From Flavobacteriales bacterium (lineage in GTDB: Bacteria; Bacteroidota; Bacteroidia; Flavobacteriales_F; PHOS-HE28): a DNA stretch of 64,000 nt. Under the pieces are notes generated by a model. It had not been told where the DNA came from, made no database searches, and saw only the letters and a program-made list of their open reading frames with translations. This document shows positions 42,639 through 54,268 of the stretch, piece by piece (the stretch's first letter is position 1; the number at the start of each line of letters is the position of its first letter). Both the position numbers and the translations under genes were made by a program. Location: the NCBI GenBank assembly GCA_016713865.1, contig JADJOG010000049.1:15902-79901 (forward strand), given 5' to 3'.

Positions 42639-43964
42639 TCCTTCTGCTGTCCACTCCATCCGCTTATCCGGCCCGAAGGCCCATGGAGCTCCGTTGTTCT
42701 CCACGTTATTGAACATGCTGGTGAGGGCCGGGCGCGTGCTGCTCTCCTCCATCACCTTGTAACGGCGCATCTCCATGATGATGCCCACGGGATCGATGTT
42801 AACCGGGCAGGCCTGAGTGCAGGCATTGCAAGTCGTGCAGGCCCACAACTCCTCTTCGCTGATGCGCGAGTGCAGGCTCTTGCCATCATCCTCCCACTTC
42901 CCTTTCGCGTCGATGGCCTTGCCGACCTCCTCCAGACGGTCGCGCGTATCCATCATGATCTTGCGCGGACTGAGCAATTTGCCGGTGAGGTTGGCGGGGC
43001 ATTCGCTGGTGCAGCGGCCGCACTCGGTGCAGCTGTACGCATCGAGCAGGCTCTTCCAACTCAGGTCGAAGACATCCTTCGCGCCGAAGCGCTCCGTCAT
43101 TTCAACCCCGGCCACCATACGCGGCGTGGCGGGCTCCGGGGGAGGGACGCTGGGGTCAATCATGCTCTTGACCTCGCCGGTGATGCGCGGCATGTTGCTG
43201 ACCAGCGTGCGCGGCTCCAACTTGCTGTACCACACGTTGGGGAAGGCCAGGATGATGTGGAAGTGCTTGCTGTAGGGCAGGTAGTTGAGGAATGCGAGGA
43301 TGCCGAGGATGTGGAACCACCAGAAGAAGCGCTCGAAAGCGAGCACCGTTCCATCACTCATTCCGGAGAAAAAGGGCTGGAGCATTGAGCTCACCGGATA
43401 GCTGCCAGCCGTGGTGTAGTGCTCGATGCCACGCTGCGCCAGCACTTGATCCGTCGCGTTCAATTTGAGGAATGCGCCCATGAGCGCGATCTCCGTGACG
43501 AGGATGATCATGGCATCCTTCGAGGGCCAACCCTTCATCTCGGGCTTGTGGAAGCGAGACAGTTGAAGCAAGGCGCGGCGCGTGATGAAAACCACGCACG
43601 CCAAGAGCACGCCTACCGCGAGGATCTCGAAGCTGCCGATGAGCAGATCGTAGAAGCCCCCGAGGAATGCGCCGATGCGGTGCGTGCCGAAGAGCCCGTC
43701 GATGACGATCTCGAGCACTTCGAGGTTGATGATGACGAAGCCAACGTAGATGAGGATATGCATGAAGCCAGCAACCGGGCGAACCACCATCTTGCTCTGG
43801 CCCAGCGCCACTAGGGCCATGGTCCGCCAGCGCTCTGCTTTCCGGTCGTTGATGATTTCGGGCTTGCCCAGATTGATATTGCGCATCACGCGCCGGATGT
43901 TGCGCGCGAAGAGGGCAATAGCCGCGATTAGTAAGACGCCGAAGAGCGCTTGGGCTACGATCAT
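42636..43964 (-). CDS. Membrane-bound Fe-S reductase subunit
   Basis: A 442-residue protein: about six transmembrane helices in the N-terminal half (IVAQALFGVLLIAAIALF, VAGFMHILIYVGFVIINLEV, FEILAVGVLLACVVFI, FFWWFHILGILAFLNYLPYS) resembling NarI/HdrE, followed by two ferredoxin-type [4Fe-4S] motifs CTECGRCTSECP and CTTCNACTQACPVNIDP. With the CCG protein downstream it forms an HdrDE/glycolate-oxidase-like quinone-linked electron carrier conserved in Bacteroidota; its donor is unknown. Start overlaps the stop of the MlaD-like gene (ATGA). Confidence 0.88.
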   Translation of the reverse strand: MIVAQALFGVLLIAAIALFARNIRRVMRNINLGKPEIINDRKAERWRTMALVALGQSKMVVRPVAGFMHILIYVGFVIINLEVLEIVIDGLFGTHRIGAFLGGFYDLLIGSFEILAVGVLLACVVFITRRALLQLSRFHKPEMKGWPSKDAMIILVTEIALMGAFLKLNATDQVLAQRGIEHYTTAGSYPVSSMLQPFFSGMSDGTVLAFERFFWWFHILGILAFLNYLPYSKHFHIILAFPNVWYSKLEPRTLVSNMPRITGEVKSMIDPSVPPPEPATPRMVAGVEMTERFGAKDVFDLSWKSLLDAYSCTECGRCTSECPANLTGKLLSPRKIMMDTRDRLEEVGKAIDAKGKWEDDGKSLHSRISEEELWACTTCNACTQACPVNIDPVGIIMEMRRYKVMEESSTRPALTSMFNNVENNGAPWAFGPDKRMEWTAEG

Positions 43965-44999
43965 GGCTTCATCCGCTTATCGTCCTGCAAGGCCCGCTTG
44001 ATCCGATCCACATCGGAATCGCTCAGCTTGGGCAGCTTGTCCTTCTTGCCGAATAACGACAGATGGACATATCTGTTTCGGATTGAGGCGGAGATCCTCC
44101 AGCAGCAGATCGAGTTCGCGGCTGGCCTGCTGCAGGTTGTCATAGAGCGTATCGTTCTTCAGCAACGCTCCCATGGAGCCTTCGCCCTGCTCCAAGCCGG
44201 TCATGATTCCCTTGAGCTTGGCGCTGCTCTCGGCCAGGTCGGCCATGGCCTTGCGGGTCTGCTCACCGGCCAGCGTGCCGCTCATGGTATCGAGGTTGGT
44301 GAGGATTGAATTCAGCTGCGCGTGATAGCTATCCAGATTGTTCGTCACACGGCGCAGATTCTCGATCACCGCGTGGATGCTGGAGCTCTCCGTAGCGATC
44401 AGCGCATCGAGGCGCGCGCTGGTGCGATTCAGATTCTCGAGCGTGCCGCGGATGCTGGAGAAGCTTGCATCGATATCGCCCACGGTGCTGTCGTTGAGGA
44501 TGCGCTGCAGGGCTGAGAGCAACGAATCGACATTGGCGAACATGGCCTCGGCCTTTCGCTTGAGCGGATCGATCTGCGCGCCTACGGCATCGGTGAGGCT
44601 GAGTTCGGCATCGCCAACGAGCGTGTCGCCGGCTTGCGCGATCTCTTCGGCATTGCCCCTGATGATCTGGAGCGCGCGCGTGAACAGGTCGGCGCTGTAG
44701 ATCTGGAGCTTGGTGTCCTTCGGAAGCTTCAGTTGCCGTTCGTTCAACTGGAAGCTCACCACTACGCGGCCGCTTCCATCGTGCTTCAACTCGGTGTTCA
44801 CCACTTGCCCCACCTTCAGGCCATTCATGAAGACCGGCGAAGCCGAGGTGACCCCGCTGATGTCGTTGTACACCGCGTGATAGACGTTGCGCTTGGTGAG
44901 CAGATCGAGGCCTTTGAGGTAGTTGATGCCGAAGATCAACAAGAGGATGCCGGCGATGGCCACGCCTGCTATGGTGTACTCGCGCTCGATCTTCTTCAT
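43961..44999 (-). CDS. MlaD/MCE domain lipid-transport protein (frameshifted)
   Basis: About 346 residues. N-terminal membrane anchor (YTIAGVAIAGILLLIFGINY), one MCE domain (VYHAVYNDISGVTSASPVFM NGLKVGQVV), then a long helical region of the type that forms a periplasmic tube (ALIATESSSIHAVIENLRRV TNNLDSYHAQLNSILTNLDT). Conserved end LLEDLRLNPK, a break near 44085, then RYVHLSLFGKKDKLPKLSDS. MCE proteins shuttle phospholipids between membranes. Between the amidase gene (6 bases upstream) and the Fe-S membrane gene (4-base overlap). Confidence 0.92.
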
Positions 45000-45005
45000 C
45001 GTGCT

Positions 45006-46156
45006 CTATCGCCCTTCGGCCAAAGTAACCGCCTTTTGCGGATCGATGCGCTCGCCATCCTTGAATGCCACGATGAAAGCGCCATCGTAGCCCTTGGCCT
45101 TGCAGGCGCGCTGCAGTTCGCGCGCCGGCCAGCGTGGGCTCGTTGCCGATGGTGTACTTGAAGAGGCCCTGCCCTTTGTGCTCCTCCACCCCTTCGAGAC
45201 CATTGAAATTCTTGGGCTTCGGCTCGATCCGCTTGCTGCTGGTGGCGATCTGCACCTTGAATTGCACGGCGCCCGTTGCTCGCTCCGGCTTCACGGTGGC
45301 ATCCGGATCCTTCACGGCCACGCGCGTGCTATCGGGCTTGGCCTCATGGGCCGGTTCAACCGGCACGCCCTCGACAATGGCCTTGTATTCCTTGATGGCG
45401 CGGTAGATGGCGCTGGCCATGTACTCCTGCCCTTCATCGGTCTGCAGGTAGTCCTCTTCCTTCGGATTCGTGAGGAAACCCAGCTCGATGAGCACCGCAG
45501 GCATGGTGGTGTAGCTGATCACAAGGAAACCGGCCTGTTTCACGCCGCGATCCAACCGGCCCACGCGATCCTTGAATTGCTTCTGGATGAGCGAACTGAG
45601 CAGCAGGCTCTGATCCAGGTGAACGTTCTGCCGAAGGCTCAATTCGATCTGGCTCTCCGGCCGCTTCGGGTCGTAGCCGCCGTACTTCTGCTCGTGGCCA
45701 TCTTCCAAGAGGATCGCCTCGTTCTCCTTCATGGCCACCTTCATGTTCGCATCGGTCTTGTGCAGGCCCATCACATAGGTCTCGCAGCCATGCGGGTCCT
45801 TGCTGTCGTTCGCGTTGCAATGGATGCTGAGGAAGATATCGGCCTTGGCGCGGTTGGCGATGTTGGTACGCTCCATGAGCTCGATGAAGCGGTCATCCTC
45901 CCGCGTGTAAACCACCCTCATATCAGCGTAGGACTCGTTCAGGTATTTGCCCACGAGCTTGGCCACGTTCAGCGATACGTGCTTCTCGGTGGTCTTGTAC
46001 CGGCCGGTTCCCCAGGTTGCCGGGGTCCTTGCCGCCATGGCCGGCATCGAGCACCACGGTCCTGATGCGATGCGGATCGCGGCCTTGCGCGAGGCCCGAA
46101 GCAGCGATCACAAGGATCGTTAAGGCGAGCAGCGAGAGTCGAAAGGTGCGTTCCAT
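45006..46156 (-). CDS. N-acetylmuramoyl-L-alanine amidase with SPOR domain (two frameshifts)
   Basis: About 383 residues. Signal sequence MERTFRLSLLALTILVIAAS; Amidase_3 domain starts IRTVVLDAGHGGKDPG with the first zinc histidine and, after a break near 46005, continues TTEKHVSLNVAKLVGKYLNE, SIHCNANDSKDPHGCETYVM, MPAVLIELGFLTNPKEE with the catalytic glutamate. A SPOR-like C-terminus (VQFKVQIATSSKRIEPKPKN, GYDGAFIVAFKDGERIDPQK) would bind denuded septal glycan; the frame breaks again near 45150. It hydrolyses peptidoglycan cross-bridges during cell separation. First gene of the 46156-41694 operon. Confidence 0.92.
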
Positions 46157-46176
46157 GCGGCGCGAGGGGCGGTGCG

Positions 46177-46184
46177 TACTTTGC
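46177..46184 (+). promoter_or_regulatory. Candidate -7 element for the LptD-like gene
   Basis: TACTTTGC, 57 bases before ATG 46242, in the divergent region shared with the amidase gene. Confidence 0.3.
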
Positions 46185-46241
46185 GGGCCGTTGCCGCGCG
46201 AGCGCGAACGGCCACAAGCACCGCGACGCAATCCGCCATCG

Positions 46242-48775
46242 ATGCGCGAAGAAAGAGGGAGTCCCACAGGCGGCAGGAAGAGCGGTTTCGCAGTTTTCAT
46301 CACGTTGGTGTTCATGTGCCCTGCTCTGGGCGTGCTGGCGCAGAAGCTGGATGCAGAGGTGCGCTACAGCGCGCGCGACAGCATCCGGTACGACATCGCT
46401 GAGCAAGCCGTGTACCTCTTCGGAGCGGCCACCGTGCAATATCAAGGCACGCAGCTCAGCGCCGATCGGATCATCTTCAGCTTCAAGAACGAGGAAGCCA
46501 TGAGCTTTGGTGCTCTCGACAGCACCGGAGCGCTGGCCGGGAAGCCGCGGCTAACGCAGGATGGCCACACCATCGACGCCGATAGCATCACGGTGAACAT
46601 GCGCACCAAGACGGGCATCATCCGCGAGGTGCGCACCCAGGAGCAGGAAGCCTGGTTGCATGCCGGTTTGAGCAAGCGCCATCCCAACGGACAGGTGCAT
46701 AGCCTCGGCGGAAAGCTCACCACCTGCGATCGGCCCAAGCCGCATTACCACTTCCAGGTGAGCCGCATGATGGTGCTGCCGGACGACAAGATCGTGAGCG
46801 GCCCCGCCTACATGAAGTTCCGCAAGGTGCCCACCCCGCTAGCAATCCCCTTCGGCCTGTTCCCGAACAAGAAGGGTGGCAGCAGCGGCGTGCTGGTGCC
46901 GGTGTGGGGCAACAACCAGAGCCTCGGCTATTTCCTGCTGAATGGCGGCTGGTACCAGCAATTGGGCGAGCATGCCGACCTGAGCATCACGGGCGACATC
47001 TACAGTCGCGGAAGCTGGGCCTTGCGCGGCAACACGCGATACAGGGCGCGCTACAGGTACAGCGGCAACTTGCTGGTGAGCCACAGTACCCTGCTCAGCA
47101 GCGATCCGGAATTCCCCGACTTCAGCCGACAACGCAACCTGTTCGTGAACTGGAGCCACATCGTGGATCCGCGCGCCAGCCTAATCAGCCGTTTCAATGC
47201 CAGCGTGAATGCAGGCACCAGCAACAACTTCCGCAACAACTTCAACAGCTCCACCTCGGACTTCCTTACCAACACCTTCCAGAGCAACATCGGCTACACG
47301 CGCCTGTGGCCCGGCAAGCCCTTCAGCCTTTCGGTGAACGCGCTGCATCGGCAGAACACCCAGAACCGAAGCTTCGATGTCACGCTGCCCGCGATCACAT
47401 TCAACATGCAGCGCATCCTGCCCGTGCAGCTGCTGCGCCCACGAGGCGCGCCCAGCAGGTGGTACGATCAGCTGGCGACCACCTACACCGCCAACCTCGA
47501 CAACCGCATCAGCACCACCGAGGAGCAGATCTACCTGGAGAACATCCCCAACCTCATGCGTGAAGCGCGCAATGGCATGCGGCATACAGCCGCGCTCACC
47601 ACAACGATCAAGAGCCGCTTCTTCAGCTTGAACCCGGAGTTCCGCGTAACCGACCGATGGTACCTCGAGACCTTGCGACAAACCGCCTTCAGCACCGACG
47701 ATACCACTTTCACAGTGCGCGATACCGTGAACGGATTCCGTCGCGCGGGTGAATGGAGCGCGGGCGCCACCCTCACCAGCAAGCTCGTGGGCATGTACAC
47801 CTTCTATGGCGACGGCATCAAGGCCATCCGGCACATCATAACACCCAGCGTGGGCCTCAGCTACCGGCCCGATAACAGCACGCGCATCGATGGTCCATTC
47901 GGCATCGATGGCGCTGCGGGCAGCTACTCCCCATTCCAGATCGGCATCTATGGCGAACCCAGCATCGGGCGCAGCGGCAATCTGAATCTGGGATTGATAC
48001 AGAGCGTTGAGGCCAAGGTGCGCGACAACAAAGCCACACGTGCCGATACCAGCGCGCAAGGAGGCATCGCATTCAAGAAGATCAAGCTCATCGACTTCTT
48101 CGGGATAAACAGCAGCTACGACATGCTCAAGGACAGCGTGCGGTGGTCGTCCGTGAGCATCGCGGGGCGCACGCTCATCGCCAACGTGATCAATGTGAAC
48201 GTGAACAGCATCTGGGACCCCTACGCCGTGGATCTCGAAGGCAATCGGATCAACAGCAGCGAGCGCAGCGTCAGTGGCGCTTTGGCGCGCATGACCTACA
48301 CCAATGTGGCACTGGGCTTTGAACTGAAGAGCAAGCGATACGGGCAAGGCGTTGATGCGTCGCCGCCGGGCGATCAAGTGGTGCAGGATAGCGATCCTGC
48401 CAAAGGCGCTCGCCAGAGCTTCAGCATGCCATGGCGATTGGGTGTGAATTACAGCTACGATGTGAGCCGCGCATACTTCGGTGATTCATTCGAGGAGACC
48501 GACCGCCGCAGCGTGCTCTTCAACGCCGATGTGACAGTCATGCGGAATTGGAAAGTGGGCGGCAGCAGCGGCTATGATCTGGTGGCTGGCGAATGGACCC
48601 CACCTCCTTGAACCTTTACTGGGACCTGCACTGCTGGGAATTCAACTTCAATATCATCCCCATCGGCCTGCGCAAGAGCTTCATGGTGCGGATCAATGTG
48701 AAGGCGAGCATCCTGCGCGATCTGAAACTGGAGCAGCGCAGGCCCTATGGCAACCCGAACGGATTGCTGTATTGA
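46242..48775 (+). CDS. lptD: LptD-like LPS assembly protein (frameshifted near 3' end)
   Basis: About 844 residues. Signal region SGFAVFITLVFMCPALGVLA; an OstA-like N-terminal domain (ARDSIRYDIAEQAVYLFGAA TVQYQGTQLSADRII); the conserved DRPKPHYHFQVSRMMVLPDD KIVSGP and PLAIPFGLFPNKKGGSSGVL VP; then a large barrel. The frame shifts near 48592, after DLVAGEWTP, and ends TSLNLYWDLHCWEFNFNIIP IGLRKSFMVRINVKA, a Bacteroidota-type LptD C-terminus, to LLY. It inserts lipopolysaccharide into the outer leaflet. ATG 46242 preferred over 46155, which overlaps the amidase start. Confidence 0.9.
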
Positions 48776-48794
48776 GCATCAGCGACATTCAACC

Positions 48795-49121
48795 ATGAGC
48801 ACAGAAAGGCTGGTCCAATTGAAAGCGTTCCTCGCGGAGGAACCCGGCGATGCCTTTCTCCGCTACGCCATCGGATTGGAGCTGAAGCGCCTTGGGAATA
48901 CCGAAGAGGCGATCGAATGGCTGCGCGCTCTGAACAGCGATAAGCCAGAACACGTGCCCACCTATTACCAGCTGGCCTCGCTCTTGGCTGAGTTGGGGCG
49001 TGGGGCCGAGGCCTTGGCTGCATGCGATGCCGGAGCGTTGCACGCTTTGGTTGCGGGTGATCGCAAGGCGCGCGCTGAACTCATCGCGCTCAAGCAGGCC
49101 ATCGAACCGGAGGACGAATGA
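48795..49121 (+). CDS. Tetratricopeptide repeat protein
   Basis: A 108-residue TPR protein: FLRYAIGLELKRLGNTEEAI EWLRAL, VPTYYQLASLLAELGRGAEA LAACDAG, about two and a half repeats. Cytoplasmic scaffold type. Overlaps the next start by four bases (ATGA). ATG 48795 gives MSTERLVQLKAFLAEEPGDA. Confidence 0.85.
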   Translation: MSTERLVQLKAFLAEEPGDAFLRYAIGLELKRLGNTEEAIEWLRALNSDKPEHVPTYYQLASLLAELGRGAEALAACDAGALHALVAGDRKARAELIALKQAIEPEDE

Positions 49122-50050
49122 AGCGTTGGCTGAAGCGGGCATTCCTCGCTACCGTGATCATATGGCTCTTGCTGGTGCTCTTCGCGCATCGCTGGTTCGC
49201 GGTCACTGGACCCAGCGGATCCCGGAATCTGGTCGTTGAGGGCTGGCTTTATGCCGGTGGTTGCGATACCGTTGCGGCGTGGTACCGTGCAGGCACCTAC
49301 GACAGGTTCTTCACCACGGGGACAATCCGGCCATTCGCCTACTACCTGAATGATGGCGATACGCTGGTGGTCGGGTTCCCTGAACCCATTTCCGGCAATG
49401 CATCCATTCGTATCGATGGTTTGCCCAAGGCTAGCGCACGCATCATTGCCGGTACTGACACGATCGCATTACCGGCATCGAGCACGCCCATGCGATTCAC
49501 CCTGCGTGATTGCAAGAAGCTGCGTATTGCCGCCCTGAGCTCGGAACCGCCTCGTGATGGGACACCTGTGATCTTCGCTGGTCACTTGACCATTGATGGC
49601 GTGAGCGCGCATGAAATGTCAGATGCCATCCATGTTCTTCGCACGAGTGGTCTCGCAGAGGATGGCTGGCCCAGCTATGCGCACGAAGCGCGGGCTTGCC
49701 TCATTGAAATGGGGATTCCCTCGGATCGGATCACACCTGTTCCGGCAAGAGGGGTTTCTGGCGGCCGCACTTGGTCGAATGCCAGTGCCTTCGCAGCGTT
49801 CGCTTCCGGGCACGGCATCGAGGAGTTCGATATTGCGACCATGGGCGTTCATGCACGCCGCACCTGGCGTAGCTATCGAAAGGCCGCAAGGCGTAACGAA
49901 GGCATCGGCATCCGCTCGATCCATGATCCTTGGTGCGCACGCGGCCGCTGGTGGCTGAATCCCATCGGGTGGATCCTCGTCCTGAAAGAGATCGTGGCCA
50001 TCCCTGCACCATCGCTCATCACCGAAGAAGCGGAGGGCATGAAGCGCTAG
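49118..50050 (+). CDS. ElyC/SanA/YdcF-type (DUF218) protein with inserted beta domain
   Basis: A 310-residue membrane-anchored protein. One N-terminal helix (AFLATVIIWLLLVLFAHRWF). The DUF218 fold is split: RNLVVEGWLYAGGCDTVAAW YRAG near residue 40, and YAHEARACLIEMGIPSDRIT PVPARG, RTWSNASAFAAF and TMGVHARRTWRSYRKA after residue 190. Between them lie about 110 residues of beta-rich sequence (NASIRIDGLPKASARIIAGT), similar to the xylan-binding-type carbohydrate module sometimes fused to this family. ElyC acts in envelope carbohydrate handling in E. coli; here function is inferred only. Confidence 0.72.
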   Translation: MKRWLKRAFLATVIIWLLLVLFAHRWFAVTGPSGSRNLVVEGWLYAGGCDTVAAWYRAGTYDRFFTTGTIRPFAYYLNDGDTLVVGFPEPISGNASIRIDGLPKASARIIAGTDTIALPASSTPMRFTLRDCKKLRIAALSSEPPRDGTPVIFAGHLTIDGVSAHEMSDAIHVLRTSGLAEDGWPSYAHEARACLIEMGIPSDRITPVPARGVSGGRTWSNASAFAAFASGHGIEEFDIATMGVHARRTWRSYRKAARRNEGIGIRSIHDPWCARGRWWLNPIGWILVLKEIVAIPAPSLITEEAEGMKR

Positions 50051-50066
50051 CGTTACATTCGTTACC

Positions 50067-50600
50067 ATGAGCGCGCATGGAAAGCCGGGGCCGACTGAAC
50101 TCGCCCCTTTCTACCACCGATACATCGACGCATGCCCGTGGGACGATCTTCAACTTGGGCTCGAAGGCAGTTGGCGGGAATTCGAGCGATTGTTGAGGTC
50201 CATACCGGAAGAGTTTGAGGCGCACAGCTACGCGCCCGGCAAATGGAGCGTGAAGCAAGTGGTTCAGCACGTGATCGATACCGAACGCGTGATGGGCTAT
50301 CGCGCATTGCGCTTCGCGCGGAACGATGCCTCGCCATTGCCCGGCTTCGATGAGGATGCCTGGGCAGCGCAAGCAACTGCAGAGGAAAGAAGCCTCGCTG
50401 ACCTCATCGTTGAAGCTGCTGCGCAACGGGCATCCACGCAGCACCTCTTCGCCAGCTTCAATCCCGAGATGCTCCTGCGCAGCGGCATCGCCAACAATGC
50501 GCCTTGCACCGCGCGCGCCACTGGCTGGATCATCGTTGGCCACATGCTCCATCATGCGCGCATCATCACCGAACGATACCTCATCCATGCCCAACCGTAG
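50067..50600 (+). CDS. DinB family protein
   Basis: A 177-residue four-helix DinB-type protein: PGKWSVKQVVQHVIDTERVM GYRALRFARND, LPGFDEDAWAAQA and ATGWIIVGHMLHHARIITER Y. The metal-binding histidines H in QVVQHVID and the HMLHH pair are present, so it could be a thiol-dependent transferase or hydrolase. ATG 50067. It overlaps the next gene by 14 bases. Intact. Confidence 0.9.
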   Translation: MSAHGKPGPTELAPFYHRYIDACPWDDLQLGLEGSWREFERLLRSIPEEFEAHSYAPGKWSVKQVVQHVIDTERVMGYRALRFARNDASPLPGFDEDAWAAQATAEERSLADLIVEAAAQRASTQHLFASFNPEMLLRSGIANNAPCTARATGWIIVGHMLHHARIITERYLIHAQP

Positions 50601-51060
50601 CATCCAGCAGTGGTTCGACCTCTACGGGGAGAGCCATCAGAACGGCACCAACAAACTGATCCATTGGATCTGCGTGCCCACCATCTTCTTCTGCGTTATC
50701 GCATTGCTCGCCGAGATCCCGCCGGGTGAAATGCCGTGGATCGGTCGCATCCCATGGGCAAAGCTCGCGATAGGCCTTGTGCTCCTCGGCTTCTACCTGC
50801 CCCGATCCTTCACGCTGTTCATCGGAATGGCAATCTGGAGCTACTTCTGCCTTTGGCTGGCGAAGTACCTCCAAATGCACGCGCCTTATCCGCTCTGGGC
50901 CATCAGCCTCATCGCTTTCGCCGCAGCATGGATCGGCCAGTTCATCGGCCATCATATCGAAGGGAAGAAGCCGAGCTTCCTCGATGACCTGCAATTCCTG
51001 CTCATCGGGCCGGCATGGCTTATGGGCTTCCTGTACCGCCGCCTGGGCATCCCTTACTGA
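50587..51060 (+). CDS. Mpo1/YGL010w-like (DUF962) membrane protein
   Basis: A 157-residue protein with four transmembrane helices. The family motif is near the start, WFDLYGESHQNGTNKLIHWI CVP, with the conserved histidines, and near the end GQFIGHHIEGKKPSFLDDLQ FLLIGPAWLMGF. Yeast Mpo1 is a dioxygenase in 2-hydroxy fatty acid oxidation; the bacterial role is not established. It starts within the end of the DinB gene (ATG 50587), so the two are co-transcribed. Confidence 0.9.
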   Translation: MPNRSIQQWFDLYGESHQNGTNKLIHWICVPTIFFCVIALLAEIPPGEMPWIGRIPWAKLAIGLVLLGFYLPRSFTLFIGMAIWSYFCLWLAKYLQMHAPYPLWAISLIAFAAAWIGQFIGHHIEGKKPSFLDDLQFLLIGPAWLMGFLYRRLGIPY

Positions 51061-51064
51061 TCGA

Positions 51065-52516
51065 TCATCGCGTCTCCCTGATCAGCGCTATCAGAGCGGT
51101 GCGCACCGCATCCCGACCATTCATCAGGGCGCTGGGCTGCTGTGCCACAGGGTAGCGAGGGCGCTCCCCATGATCAGCCGGGGCTTCAGTGCTTCCATCA
51201 GGGATATACCGAAGTAGCGGGACATCGACTCTCAATCCCGAGTTGTGCAGTGTCACAACCGCCGAGCGGCCACCAGTGAAACTGTGCGCGTTGGTGGCCA
51301 TCTCCTCACCCACCAGCCGCGCACGACCGGTACGATGAGCCACCATGCCCAGCACTGCCGCTGCATCACGTGTGCCTCCGTCGCAAACCACGTAAACCTT
51401 GCCAGTGAAGGCGCGCTTCGCGGGCGCCACAAGCCATAGGCGCGGATCATCGGGTCGCAGTGCCGCAATTCCGTTCTGAGCAGGCAAGTAGCTCCGATCG
51501 ATACTCGCAACGAAGTCTGCAGGAACCTCAACCGCACCCGGAAGCGCCTGTGGCTGCGTAGCGCGGACAGTGATGCCTTGCAGCAGGCGGAAGGGTTCCC
51601 GTGCGATCGCCGCGAAGACCAACTCGGCCATGCCCAGTTCGGGTCCATCGGCACCTCGCAAATCAAGCACTACTGCTCTCGCCTTATTCGCGCGTGCATC
51701 CTTCAGCATCGCATCGATGAAGGCGCGCGGTTTCTGTCCGCTCTTCAGCAGCGCTTCGGGGGCCAATGTTGTCAGGCTCACCCAAAGGCATCCGCTTTCT
51801 TCGTCCCAAGCGCTTCGCCATGGATGCAAGGCCGCGCCATCCGGCTTGCGGCTGCGGACGATCTCATCCCAAAGAAGCCCCCTGACAACCACCTCGCGCC
51901 TTCCGGATCGCGGATACTCAACCTCGAGCACATAGGTGCGCGCGGCTCCGTACGTGAGCAGGAAGAGCCAACCGAATTCGCGCTCCACCGCATGCGTGCG
52001 AAAGGTCTCATTCGCGCCATCGGTGAGCACCCATTGGCCGAGATCCCGCACGATCCGATCGGCGCCGATGCCGTTGATGCTTATGATGCGCGCGCCAGGA
52101 TCGAAGCTGCGGAAGCCCGTGAGCTCTTCATTGATATACAAACCTTCCTCGAGCAGTCGCACCGTGAACGGAAGCTGCGTGGCCGCGCCCAACACGCGTT
52201 CGTTCATTGCGCTATCCAAGCCGATGCGCAGGTTGGAATCACCGATGCGCGAGAGCAACGGCATCAACTTGGACATGAACCGATCCGGAGTAAGCGGCTC
52301 TTGCAACGAATCGATGAATGCGTCGAAGGCCGCATCGAGTTCTCCGCGAGTGACATATCGATACGGATCAGGGTGCGTCCGGTGTATCGCATCGCGCAAT
52401 AGTCCTGCGTCGATTCGCAGCTTCTCCGGATAGAGCGTGGCGCCAAAGCCCGCCCATTGGCCAGCGGCATCAAGCGCGACCATCAGGACAGCCAACATCA
52501 CCTGCACACGCCACAT
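51065..52516 (-). CDS. S41 peptidase-like protein, probably catalytically inactive
   Basis: A 483-residue secreted protein with signal peptide MWRVQVMLAVLMVALDAAGQ (ATG 52543 is an alternative start). N-terminal helical region (DAGLLRDAIHRTHPDPYRYV), PDZ-like part (GARIISINGIGADRIVRDLG) and a C-terminal S41 core (KARAVVLDLRGADGPELGMA, DGGTRDAAAVLGMVAHRTGR ARLVGEEM). The catalytic serine expected at 'SASAAE' is replaced (DGGTRDAAAV), so proteolysis is unlikely unless residues are permuted. The gene lies after a terminator for pckA and probably has its own promoter. Confidence 0.82.
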   Translation of the reverse strand: MWRVQVMLAVLMVALDAAGQWAGFGATLYPEKLRIDAGLLRDAIHRTHPDPYRYVTRGELDAAFDAFIDSLQEPLTPDRFMSKLMPLLSRIGDSNLRIGLDSAMNERVLGAATQLPFTVRLLEEGLYINEELTGFRSFDPGARIISINGIGADRIVRDLGQWVLTDGANETFRTHAVEREFGWLFLLTYGAARTYVLEVEYPRSGRREVVVRGLLWDEIVRSRKPDGAALHPWRSAWDEESGCLWVSLTTLAPEALLKSGQKPRAFIDAMLKDARANKARAVVLDLRGADGPELGMAELVFAAIAREPFRLLQGITVRATQPQALPGAVEVPADFVASIDRSYLPAQNGIAALRPDDPRLWLVAPAKRAFTGKVYVVCDGGTRDAAAVLGMVAHRTGRARLVGEEMATNAHSFTGGRSAVVTLHNSGLRVDVPLLRYIPDGSTEAPADHGERPRYPVAQQPSALMNGRDAVRTALIALIRETR

Positions 52517-52553
52517 CGCTGGTAAAACTAGAAAAGCGGACATCGAAGCAATG

Positions 52554-52583
52554 GAGAAGCCCCCGCGTTGGCGAGGGCTTCTC
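52554..52583 (-). terminator. Terminator after pckA
   Basis: Arms GAGAAGCCCCCGC and GCGAGGGCTTCTC pair at 12 of 13 positions with a 4-base loop, 18 bases after the pckA stop. Confidence 0.75.
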
Positions 52584-52600
52584 TCTTCATGCATCAGTAA

Positions 52601-54214
<1,614 letters not shown>

Positions 54215-54239
54215 GTTCCTGCTTTTTTGAATTGGGCGC

Positions 54240-54247
54240 CAAAAGTA
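54240..54247 (-). promoter_or_regulatory. -7 promoter element of pckA
   Basis: Minus-strand TACTTTTG, an exact match to TAnnTTTG, 25 bases before the ATG. A TTA lies 22 bases further upstream where the -33 TTG would be expected. Confidence 0.6.
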
Positions 54248-54268
54248 GCGGGCCTCCCACACCTGGGA

